Origin: Chloroflexota bacterium
GTDB lineage: Bacteria > Chloroflexota > Dehalococcoidia > SHYM01
Reading direction: 5' to 3'
Assembly: GCA_016199375.1 (NCBI GenBank)
Contig: JACQGV010000066.1
Coordinates: 1-11,888 of the forward strand
DNA length: 11,888 nt
Part shown: one piece after another, positions 1 through 5,520 of the stretch
Layout: each line of letters opens with the position of its first letter
Numbering within the stretch: the first letter of the stretch is position 1
Made by a program: the position numbers and the translations under genes
Notes under the pieces: generated by a model
Seen by the model: only the letters and a program-made list of their open reading frames with translations
The model's database searches: none
Told to the model about the DNA's origin: nothing

Positions 1-2
1 CC

Positions 3-485
3 CTAGTGCTCCGTCGCCTCGCCCTTGATGATGGCGATGGCGTGGGGGAGGGCGGGGCGCAGGGCCTCCAGGGACTCCACCACTGCCCTGGGGCTGCCGG
101 GCAGGTTCACGATGAGGGTCCTCCCACGCTGCCCCACTACCGCGCGGCTCAGCATCGCCAGGGGCGTCGTCTTCAGCGCCGCCGCCCGCATCGCCTCCGC
201 CATCCCCGGCACCGGGCGCTCGATGACCGCCAGGGTGGCCTCGGGGGTGACATCCCTGACGGCCAGGCCGGTGCCGCCGGTGGTGACGATGAGGTCCGCC
301 GCGCCCCCGTCGGCCCAGGAGCGCAGCCGCGCCTCGATGAGGGAGCGGTCGTCGGGCACCAGGTCGTGGGCCACTACCTGAGCCCCCAGGTCCACCAGGA
401 AGCGGCGGGCGGCGGGGCCGCTGAGGTCCTCGCGGAGCCCCTGGGCGCCCCTGTCGCTGATGGTGAGGACGGCGGCCCGGATCAC
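3..485 (-). CDS. MogA/MoaB-family molybdenum cofactor biosynthesis protein
   Basis: This 160-residue cytoplasmic protein belongs to the MogA/MoaB family, which binds molybdopterin and in MogA-type members adenylates it before molybdate insertion. Family motifs are clear: TISDRG near residue 8, the TTGGTG loop at 68-73, RDVTPEAT at 77-84, PGM at 93-95 and LPGSPRA at 128-134. The length is normal for a single-domain MogA/MoaB. The start is a GTG at 483-485, which puts the conserved AAVLTISD strand right at the N terminus; no good Shine-Dalgarno sequence precedes it, so the start is less certain than the family. It is transcribed away from mraZ. No other cofactor gene is in view. Whether it acts as MogA or MoaB cannot be decided from sequence alone. 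Confidence 0.9.
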   Translation of the reverse strand: MIRAAVLTISDRGAQGLREDLSGPAARRFLVDLGAQVVAHDLVPDDRSLIEARLRSWADGGAADLIVTTGGTGLAVRDVTPEATLAVIERPVPGMAEAMRAAALKTTPLAMLSRAVVGQRGRTLIVNLPGSPRAVVESLEALRPALPHAIAIIKGEATEH

Positions 486-594
486 GGTTGCAGAACTTTT
501 ATTCGGAACATATTTTTTCGTCCGAGGGCGGCCTGGCCGCGGCGGAAATCAAAACCCTAAACAAAAATTGGTTCAAAACTCGTTCTTAGACCCC

Positions 595-624
595 TTGACA
601 ACACTAGTGGGGCGGTGGTAGATT
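595..624 (+). promoter_or_regulatory. Putative sigma70-type promoter of mraZ
   Basis: A perfect -35 hexamer TTGACA (595-600) is followed after 18 bp by TAGATT (619-624), a 4/6 match to the -10 consensus. Transcription would begin near 631, leaving a leader of about 70 nt before mraZ. The -10 element lies inside the phased GTGG repeats, as expected for a repressible promoter. It probably drives the whole mraZ-rsmH unit and perhaps the downstream division genes. Confidence 0.65.
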
Positions 625-650
625 GTGTGCCATCGTAGGGGAAAGTGGTA
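607..650 (+). promoter_or_regulatory. Putative MraZ-box operator array
   Basis: GTGG-like tetramers recur with one helical-turn spacing: GTGG at 615, GTGT at 625, GTAG at 635 and GTGG at 645, plus an extra GTGG at 607 that is 8 bp out of step. Known MraZ operators are tandem short repeats (TGGG-type in E. coli, AAAGTG-type in Mollicutes) with a 10-bp period just before mraZ. The array overlaps the -10 box and the presumed transcription start, so bound MraZ would block initiation. The motif match and period are seen directly; the binding is inferred. Confidence 0.6.
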
Positions 651-700
651 AAGGCCGGGTATCCCGCGATGGCCGCGTCCGCCATCCTTAGAAGGCACCG

Positions 701-1129
701 ATGTTCTCGGGCCAGTACCAGTACCGACTGGACAACAAGGGCCGCGTGCCGCTGCCGCCCCGCTTCCGGGAGGGGTTCAAGGCCGGCCTGGTGCTGGCTC
801 GCGGGGTGGCTCTCTGCGTGCAACTCCACCCCAAAGACCAATGGGATGATACCACACGCGCCCTCTTCCAGGCCCAACGCACCCCGGACCGGAACGAGAC
901 CCTGGCCCGCTACATCTACTCTACCACCCAGGAGGCCGATATGGACAGCGCCGGCCGGGTGATGGTGCCCCCGCCGTTCCGGGCGTATGCCAACCTGGGG
1001 AACGATGTGATAGTCGTCGGCGCCGGTCGCTACCTGGAGCTCTGGGACCTGGCGACCTGGCAGAGCAACTTCGGCGGCCTGGAGCAGGAAGCCAAGCGCC
1101 TCCTCCGGGGGCTGGAGGCGCAAGAATGA
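701..1129 (+). CDS. mraZ: MraZ, transcriptional regulator of the division cluster
   Basis: MraZ is a DNA-binding protein built from two SpoVT/AbrB-like swapped-hairpin modules that assembles into a ring and represses its own promoter at the head of division clusters. Both module signatures are visible in this 142-residue protein: DNKGR followed by VPLPPRFRE (residues 11-24), and DSAGR followed by VMVPPPFR (82-94). The length and the MFSGQY start are typical. The ATG at 701 follows AGAAGG (690-695) at a good distance. It overlaps the next gene, rsmH, by 4 bp (ATGA), so the two are very likely translationally coupled. The promoter region upstream carries phased repeats that could be its own operator. 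Confidence 0.96.
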   Translation: MFSGQYQYRLDNKGRVPLPPRFREGFKAGLVLARGVALCVQLHPKDQWDDTTRALFQAQRTPDRNETLARYIYSTTQEADMDSAGRVMVPPPFRAYANLGNDVIVVGAGRYLELWDLATWQSNFGGLEQEAKRLLRGLEAQE

Positions 1130-2052
1130 GCCTGGCCATGGTGGCTTACCATCGTCCGGTCATGCTGGCGGAGGCCCTGGCTTTCCTGGACTTGCGGCCC
1201 GGCGAGCGCTACGCCGACGCCACCCTGGGCACCGGGGGCCATGCCGAGGCCATGCTGCGGGCGGGCGCCCGCGTGCTGGCCCTGGATGCCGACCCGGAGG
1301 CGGTGGCCGCGGCCCGCGGGCGGCTGCAGGGCTATGGGGAGAGCCTCACCATCGTCCACGCCAGCTTCGGCGAGCTGGTGGAGGCCGCGGAGGCCCACGG
1401 GTACGCTCCCCTGCAAGGTGTGCTCTTCGATCTGGGCCTTTCCTCCTTGCAACTGGATGAGGAGCACCGAGGCTTCAGCTTCCGCCGGGACGAGCCGTTG
1501 GATATGCGCCTGGACCCCACCACTCAGGAGGTGACAGCGGCCGATATCGTGAACAGCTACCCGGAGGGGGAGCTGGCCCGGCTGCTGGAGGAGTACGGGG
1601 AGGAGCGCTACAGCCGGCGTATCGCCCGTCAGATCGCGCTGGCGCGGCCCCTGCGGACCACGGGCCAACTGGTGGCGGCCGTGGAGGCGGCGGTGCCAGG
1701 CCCGCGCGGGCGGCTCCATCCGGCTACCCGGGTGTTCCAGGCCCTCCGCATCGTCGTCAACCATGAGCTGGAGATCCTGGAGTCGGGACTGGAGCAGGCG
1801 GTGGACCTGCTGGCGGCGGGCGGGCGCGTGGTGGTCATCGCCTATCACTCCCTGGAGGACCGTATCGTCAAGGAGTTCCTGCGCCGGGAGTCGCAGGACT
1901 GCCTCTGTCCGCCGGGCATCCTGGTGTGCCAGTGCGGGCACCGGGCGGCGCTACGACTGCTGACCAAGAAGGTCGTGGAGCCCTCGGCGGAGGAGGTGCG
2001 CGCCAATCCGCGCAGCCGCAGCGCGCGGCTAAGGGCAGCAGCGCGGCTGTAG
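1126..2052 (+). CDS. rsmH: RsmH, 16S rRNA (cytosine-1402-N4) methyltransferase
   Basis: RsmH (formerly MraW) uses S-adenosylmethionine to methylate N4 of C1402 in the 16S rRNA decoding region. The 308-residue product has the expected order of motifs: HRPVML at the start, the SAM-binding loop DATLGTGGHAE (31-41), FDLGLSS (101-107), RGFSFR and LDMRLDP (115-131), RVFQALRIVVN (202-212), AYHSLEDR (239-246), and the family's C-terminal CxCPP...CxCG segment (259-271). The ATG at 1126 overlaps the mraZ stop, with GGAGG at 1114-1118 as ribosome binding site; a second in-frame ATG at 1138 is possible. The length is normal and nothing is missing. It is the last gene before an unusually long non-coding interval. 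Confidence 0.97.
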   Translation: MSLAMVAYHRPVMLAEALAFLDLRPGERYADATLGTGGHAEAMLRAGARVLALDADPEAVAAARGRLQGYGESLTIVHASFGELVEAAEAHGYAPLQGVLFDLGLSSLQLDEEHRGFSFRRDEPLDMRLDPTTQEVTAADIVNSYPEGELARLLEEYGEERYSRRIARQIALARPLRTTGQLVAAVEAAVPGPRGRLHPATRVFQALRIVVNHELEILESGLEQAVDLLAAGGRVVVIAYHSLEDRIVKEFLRRESQDCLCPPGILVCQCGHRAALRLLTKKVVEPSAEEVRANPRSRSARLRAAARL

Positions 2053-2549
2053 ACGGAAGGGGCGCTATTTATAGGGGGAACCGGACGCCGCTGACCTGGG
2101 CCCCGGTCGAACATAGGGGGCCATAAGAACGGGCGGTGGGGCGGAAGGGGAACCCAGCATGAGTGGGGCAGGAGGGTTGGAGCCGAAGCTTGGTTGTCGG
2201 GTGGCCTGGAGCCCAAACCGGATCGCAAGGGCTGAGGGCCGCCGCGGCGACACAGGAGGCGGGCGCCGGAGCCTCTTCCCGGCCGCGCTGGAATGACACC
2301 CCCCAGCGCGGGGACCTCGACGCCGGTCCTCTCGGTATGAGCTGATCCCTGGTAGGTTTGCACCCCCTACCTAGCTGGACGGCTCCACCCCTCCTTACCC
2401 GCGCGGGGCGGCCCGCGGGGCCGCTGGATATGTGAGTGCAGGCAACGAGGCCACGGCTGGGGCGGCTCTGCCGCAGCAGCAGACAAGGAGGCCGCTACGC
2501 CCGCCTGGGGCGGGACCGTGAGCAGGGGCAGGGCCGCTAGTCCCAGAAA
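2053..2549 (+). other. Long hairpin-rich gap where peptidoglycan genes are normally found
   Basis: I see no convincing gene in these roughly 500 bases. Short open frames (for example 2163-2345 and an ATG-started 45-codon frame at 2159-2293) resemble no family I know. The sequence can fold into several GC hairpins on the + strand: 2203-2240 (two 5-bp arms around a 2x2 internal loop), CCGCGCTGG/CCAGCGCGG at 2283-2311 (9 bp, perfect), GGACC/GGTCC at 2312-2329, GGTAGG/CCTACC at 2351-2371, GCGGC/GCCGC at 2463-2475 and CCCGCC/GGCGGG at 2500-2514. GGCCGCT occurs three times (2419, 2490, 2532). None of the RNase P, tmRNA, SRP RNA, T-box or common riboswitch signatures that I know is present. It may be a structured leader of ftsA or relic sequence left by gene loss. 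Confidence 0.55.
2500..2544 (+). promoter_or_regulatory. Possible alternating hairpins just before the ftsA ribosome binding site
   Basis: Two hairpins compete for the same GGG at 2512-2514. One is CCCGCC (2500-2505) with GGCGGG (2509-2514). The other is GGGAC (2512-2516) with GTCCC (2540-2544), which ends only 6 bases before the purine-rich ftsA ribosome binding site. Such exclusive pairing could tune ftsA translation, but in GC-rich sequence short complementary runs are common, so this is a weak call. Confidence 0.25.
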
Positions 2550-2562
2550 GAAGGGGGAGAGC
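2550..2562 (+). promoter_or_regulatory. Ribosome binding site that sets the ftsA start
   Basis: GAAGGGGGAGAGC directly precedes the ATG at 2563. The identical 13 bases precede ftsZ at 3870-3882. This favours ATG 2563 over the upstream in-frame GTG at 2518, which would add 15 residues ahead of the conserved N terminus. Confidence 0.8.
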
Positions 2563-3813
2563 ATGGCACGAGAAGGTCTTATCGCTGGTATAGACGTAGG
2601 CACAACCAAGGTGGCAACCATAGTGGGCCGCACCGATGGCGCCGGGGTCCAGGTCGTGGGGGTCGGCGTGGCGCCGTCCAACGGCCTGCGCAAGGGCGTA
2701 GTGGTCAACCTGGATGAAACGGTGCGCTCGCTGCGGGACTCCGTGCGCCTGGCCGAACGCAGCAGCGGGCTGCGCGTGCGCGAGGCCAACGTGGGCATCA
2801 CGGGCACCCACATCCAGTCCCTCAACAACAAGGGCCTGGTGGCGGTGTCCCACCGGGATAAGCCGGTGAACGCCAACGACGTGCAGCGGGTGTTGGAGTC
2901 AGCCCGGAGCATCGCCGTCCCCCAGGACAAGCAGATGCTCCACCTGATCCCGCGCGGCTACACGGTGGACGGGCACCGTGGGATCACGGAGCCCGTGGGC
3001 ATGCACGGCTTCCGTCTGGACGTGGAGGCCCACATCATCCTGGGCGAGGTAAGGCCCATCGAGAACCTGGTGAAGTGCGTGCAGTCCGTGGGCGTAGAGG
3101 TGAGGTCGCTGGTCCTGGAGCCTCTGGCCACGGCAGAGGCAACCCTGACCACGGACGAGCGTGAGATGGGGGTGATCCTGGCCGACATCGGCGGCGGCAC
3201 CACCGACGTGGCTATCTTCCGCGACGGCGGCGTCTGCCACACCGCCGTGCTGCCCGTGGGCGGCAATCTGCTGAGCAACGACATCTCCGTGGGGCTTCAT
3301 TGCCCCCTGAATGCCGCCGAGGAGCTGAAGATCAAGTGGGGGGTGGCTGACCCCGAAATGATCAAGGCCCACGATGACATCGTCCTCCCCAGCTTCGGGG
3401 CGGAGCAGACCCGCAAGGTCTCCCGGGTGGACCTGGCTGAGATCATCAACGCCCGCATCAGCGAGCTGATGGAGATGCTGGACACCGAGGTCCAGCGGGC
3501 GGGCTGCCAGGGGCTGCTCTCAGCGGGGCTGGTGATCTCCGGCGGCACGGCCAACCTGCCGGGCATCGAGGCGGTGGCGGCCGATGTCCTGAAGATGCCG
3601 GTCCGGGTGGGGGAGCCGCGCGGGGTCCAGGGGCTGGCCGATACCGTGGGCAACCCGGCCTTCGCCACCGGCGTGGGGCTCCTGCTCTGGAACGTGCAGC
3701 CCGAGGGGGACAAAGAGACCAGGATGATCAACCACTGGAGCCACAGCGGCTCCGCCTGGGAGCGCCTTGCCCGGCGCGCCCGCTGGCGCTTGAAGGAGCT
3801 AGTCCGGCGCTAG
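2563..3813 (+). CDS. ftsA: FtsA, actin-like membrane anchor of the Z ring
   Basis: FtsA is an actin-fold ATPase that tethers FtsZ filaments to the inner face of the membrane and recruits later division proteins. From ATG 2563 the protein has 416 residues, a normal length. Visible landmarks are the phosphate-1 loop GIDVGTTKV near residues 8-16, the FtsA-specific 1C subdomain after it, phosphate-2 ADIGGGTTD at 207-215, the adenosine-side motif SGGTANLPGI at 326-335, and a C-terminal amphipathic basic helix (about 396-416, ending WRLKELVRR) that serves as the membrane-targeting sequence. It is followed after 70 bp by ftsZ, its direct partner. Because ftsA follows a 510-bp gap, it may have its own promoter there, although I found no clear one. 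An intact membrane helix argues that it is a working anchor. Confidence 0.96.
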   Translation: MAREGLIAGIDVGTTKVATIVGRTDGAGVQVVGVGVAPSNGLRKGVVVNLDETVRSLRDSVRLAERSSGLRVREANVGITGTHIQSLNNKGLVAVSHRDKPVNANDVQRVLESARSIAVPQDKQMLHLIPRGYTVDGHRGITEPVGMHGFRLDVEAHIILGEVRPIENLVKCVQSVGVEVRSLVLEPLATAEATLTTDEREMGVILADIGGGTTDVAIFRDGGVCHTAVLPVGGNLLSNDISVGLHCPLNAAEELKIKWGVADPEMIKAHDDIVLPSFGAEQTRKVSRVDLAEIINARISELMEMLDTEVQRAGCQGLLSAGLVISGGTANLPGIEAVAADVLKMPVRVGEPRGVQGLADTVGNPAFATGVGLLLWNVQPEGDKETRMINHWSHSGSAWERLARRARWRLKELVRR

Positions 3814-3869
3814 TGCCAGCAGGGGCAAGCAATACGACCTGGCGGCCCGCCGAGTCGACGGCGACGCAG

Positions 3870-3882
3870 GAAGGGGGAGAGC
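3870..3882 (+). promoter_or_regulatory. Ribosome binding site of ftsZ, identical to that of ftsA
   Basis: GAAGGGGGAGAGC is the same 13-base leader as at ftsA (2550-2562), here separated from the ATG at 3884 by one extra T. The rest of the 70-bp ftsA-ftsZ spacer shows no obvious promoter or terminator, so the two genes are probably cotranscribed. Confidence 0.75.
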
Positions 3883-3883
3883 T

Positions 3884-4975
3884 ATGGGGCAAGCCAATCC
3901 TAGCGAGAGTCTGGCCAAGATCAAGGTGGTGGGGGTCGGCGGTGGCGGCTGCAACGCCATCGGCCGCATGGTGAAGGACAACATCCAGGGCATCGAGTTC
4001 CTGGCGGTGAACACCGATGCCCAGGCGCTCGCGCGCTGCGCTATCCCCACCCGTATCCGCATCGGGGACAAGCTGACCCGGGGCCTGGGGGTGGGCGGCA
4101 ATCCCACCCTGGGCGCCGAGGCGGCCGAGGAGAGCCGCGACGAGCTCAAGGAGGCCCTGCGGGGCGCCGACATGGTGTTCATCGCCGCCGGCATGGGGGG
4201 CGGTACGGGCACCGGCGCGGCGCCGGTTGTCGCCGAGATCGCCAAGGAGACGGGGGCCCTGACGGTCGGCATCATCACCAAGCCCTTCGGCTTCGAGGGC
4301 GCCCGGCGGCGGCGCCAGGCCGATGAGGGCGCCACCCGCCTCAAGGAGAAGGTGGACACTCTGATCGCCGTCACCAACGACCGCCTCCTGGACATCTGCG
4401 ACCAGAAGGTCTCCGTGGAGACCGCCTTTCGGCTGGCCGACGACGTGCTCCGCCAGGGCATCACCGCCATCTCGGACCTGATCACCTTCCCCGGGGAGAT
4501 AAACCTGGACTTCGCCGATGTGAGGGCGATCATGGCCGAGGCCGGCGCTGCCCTCATGGGCATCGGCTACGGCTCGGGGGAGAAGCGGGCGGTGGATGCG
4601 GCGCATCACGCGATCCAGAACCCACTCCTGGACCTCTCCATCGATGGGGCGAAGGGTGTGTTGCTCAATGTGACGGGCGGCCCCGATCTTACCCTGTATG
4701 AGGTGAACCAGGCCGCGGCAGCCATCGGCGAGGTGGTGCACGAGGATGCCAACATCATCTTCGGCATGGTCACCGATGAGAAGATGGAGCACGAGGTCAA
4801 GGTTACGGTCATAGCCACCGGCTTCGCTCAGCCCCAGCAGCAGGAGCAGCACCGGGACGAGCAGATAAAAGAGCTGATGGCCAACGCCGCCCAGGACTTC
4901 AGCGACCTGGACATCCCGCCCTTCCTGCGCCGGACCAACGGCGGCAAGCCCAAGGCCCGGACCGGCAAGTTCTAG
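3884..4975 (+). CDS. ftsZ: FtsZ, tubulin-like GTPase of the division ring
   Basis: FtsZ polymerises with GTP into the Z ring at mid-cell. The 363-residue product is complete. Nucleotide-binding loops include VGVGGGGCNA (16-25) and the tubulin signature GMGGGTGTG (103-111). The T7 synergy loop NLDFADVR (207-214) keeps both catalytic aspartates, D209 and D212, needed to hydrolyse GTP in the neighbouring subunit. After a short Gln-rich linker (about 316-340) comes the conserved C-terminal peptide DLDIPPFLRR (341-350), which binds FtsA, and a basic tail ending in KARTGKF. The start ATG is set by a strong purine leader. It lies between ftsA and a small unknown gene; a strong terminator follows the latter. 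The linker is short compared with many bacteria; otherwise nothing is unusual. Confidence 0.98.
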   Translation: MGQANPSESLAKIKVVGVGGGGCNAIGRMVKDNIQGIEFLAVNTDAQALARCAIPTRIRIGDKLTRGLGVGGNPTLGAEAAEESRDELKEALRGADMVFIAAGMGGGTGTGAAPVVAEIAKETGALTVGIITKPFGFEGARRRRQADEGATRLKEKVDTLIAVTNDRLLDICDQKVSVETAFRLADDVLRQGITAISDLITFPGEINLDFADVRAIMAEAGAALMGIGYGSGEKRAVDAAHHAIQNPLLDLSIDGAKGVLLNVTGGPDLTLYEVNQAAAAIGEVVHEDANIIFGMVTDEKMEHEVKVTVIATGFAQPQQQEQHRDEQIKELMANAAQDFSDLDIPPFLRRTNGGKPKARTGKF

Positions 4976-5013
4976 AGCGGGGGTAGCCCGGAGCCAGCCA
5001 GGAGGAGGCGATC

Positions 5014-5184
5014 ATGGACAAGGGCCAGTTGCAGTCCAGCCCGGCCTGGCGCTACGCCACCCCCTTGCAGCAGGGGAGGCTCGCCCAGGCCATCAGCCAG
5101 GGTGCCCAGGGGGGACCGGTGTCCCCGTCGCCGGAGAGCGGCGGTCAGCGTCGCCGCTCACGGCGGGTGGTGCTGCGGAGGTAG
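5014..5184 (+). CDS. Small basic protein encoded directly behind ftsZ, unrecognised
   Basis: A 56-codon gene starts at ATG 5014, 38 bp after the ftsZ stop, behind an exceptionally strong ribosome binding site (AGGAGGAGG, 5000-5008, 5 nt before the ATG). The product begins MDKGQLQSSPAWRYATPLQQ, continues with a Gln/Ala-rich stretch and a Gly/Pro/Ser-rich middle, and ends in an arginine-rich tail (QRRRSRRVVLRR, 45-56). It has no signal peptide, no membrane segment and no cysteines. I do not recognise the family. Its place inside the ftsZ transcript, before the terminator, makes it a candidate division accessory or nucleic-acid or membrane-binding peptide, but that is inference from position and charge only. 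The ribosome binding site is the best evidence that it is real. Confidence 0.65.
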   Translation: MDKGQLQSSPAWRYATPLQQGRLAQAISQGAQGGPVSPSPESGGQRRRSRRVVLRR

Positions 5185-5255
5185 CAGCCGCCGGCTCTCT
5201 CTGCGTCCGATACTGCGAAAATACTAGCGGGACGCCTGGCACGAATCTAGGAGGC

Positions 5256-5294
5256 AACGCTCAGTCCCGACCTGTCGGGACTGAGCGTTTGTTT
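5256..5294 (+). terminator. Intrinsic terminator of the ftsA-ftsZ transcript
   Basis: A perfect 16-bp inverted repeat, AACGCTCAGTCCCGAC (5256-5271) with its complement at 5274-5289, is followed by TTTGTTT (5288-5294). The core TCCCGAC-NN-GTCGGGACT recurs at 11818-11835, so the terminator may have been built from a dispersed palindromic repeat. The stem could act in both directions, although the T run favours the + strand. Confidence 0.8.
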
Positions 5295-5472
5295 GGGGCT
5301 GGGAGGCTGCCCCTGCCGGGTCCGCTGGTGGTCTCCCTAAGAGGCCACTGCTGCCGTCAGGCTAGGGAAGGGGAGCCTTGCTAGGGGACGGTGGCGTCCA
5401 CGCCGTAGTCAAGCTCTCGCGCCTTGCGCCCCTCGTGCTCGCGGTCTCCCTGGTTCCGGCCCCTGGGGCCTG

Positions 5473-5481
5473 TGCTATACT
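5473..5481 (+). promoter_or_regulatory. Extended -10 promoter element for the lipoprotein gene
   Basis: TGCTATACT has the TGn extension and a 5/6 match (TATACT, 5476-5481) to the -10 consensus, 40 bases before the ATG at 5521. No good -35 box sits at the standard distance, which extended -10 promoters tolerate. AGGGGG (5511-5516) is the ribosome binding site. Confidence 0.45.
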
Positions 5482-5520
5482 GCCTCACCAAACTGGCGTG
5501 AGGGTGGCGCAGGGGGTGCC

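Larger units (their letters stand above)
486..700. other. Divergent intergenic region between the MogA/MoaB gene and mraZ
   Basis: No gene is seen here. The moaB-proximal part is AT-rich compared with the rest of the window and contains a short GC palindrome (GCGGCCTGGCCGC, 528-540). The mraZ-proximal part holds a good sigma70-type promoter and a set of phased GTGG-like repeats, described separately. I could not identify a convincing promoter for the leftward gene. Confidence 0.7.
5185..5520. other. Intergenic region between the division cluster and the lipoprotein gene
   Basis: No gene is supported here. The region holds the intrinsic terminator at 5256-5294, a second stem without a T tract (GTGGTCTC/GAGGCCAC, about 5330-5350, one G-U pair) and an extended -10 element for the next gene at 5473-5481. 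Confidence 0.6.

Noticed and set aside
2159..2345. Short open frames in the rsmH-ftsA gap (ATG 2159 and GTG 2163) as possible remnants of ftsL, ftsQ or ftsI
   Set aside because: Their translations are Gly/Arg/Pro-rich without a membrane segment or any family motif, and open frames of this size are expected by chance at this GC content.
2053..2549. Known structured RNA (RNase P RNA, tmRNA, SRP RNA, cobalamin riboswitch, T-box) in the gap
   Set aside because: I looked for the conserved cores of each and found none; only generic hairpins are present.
2518..2562. Upstream GTG start for ftsA
   Set aside because: The extra 15 residues are not family-like, and the strong ribosome binding site at 2550-2562 points to ATG 2563.
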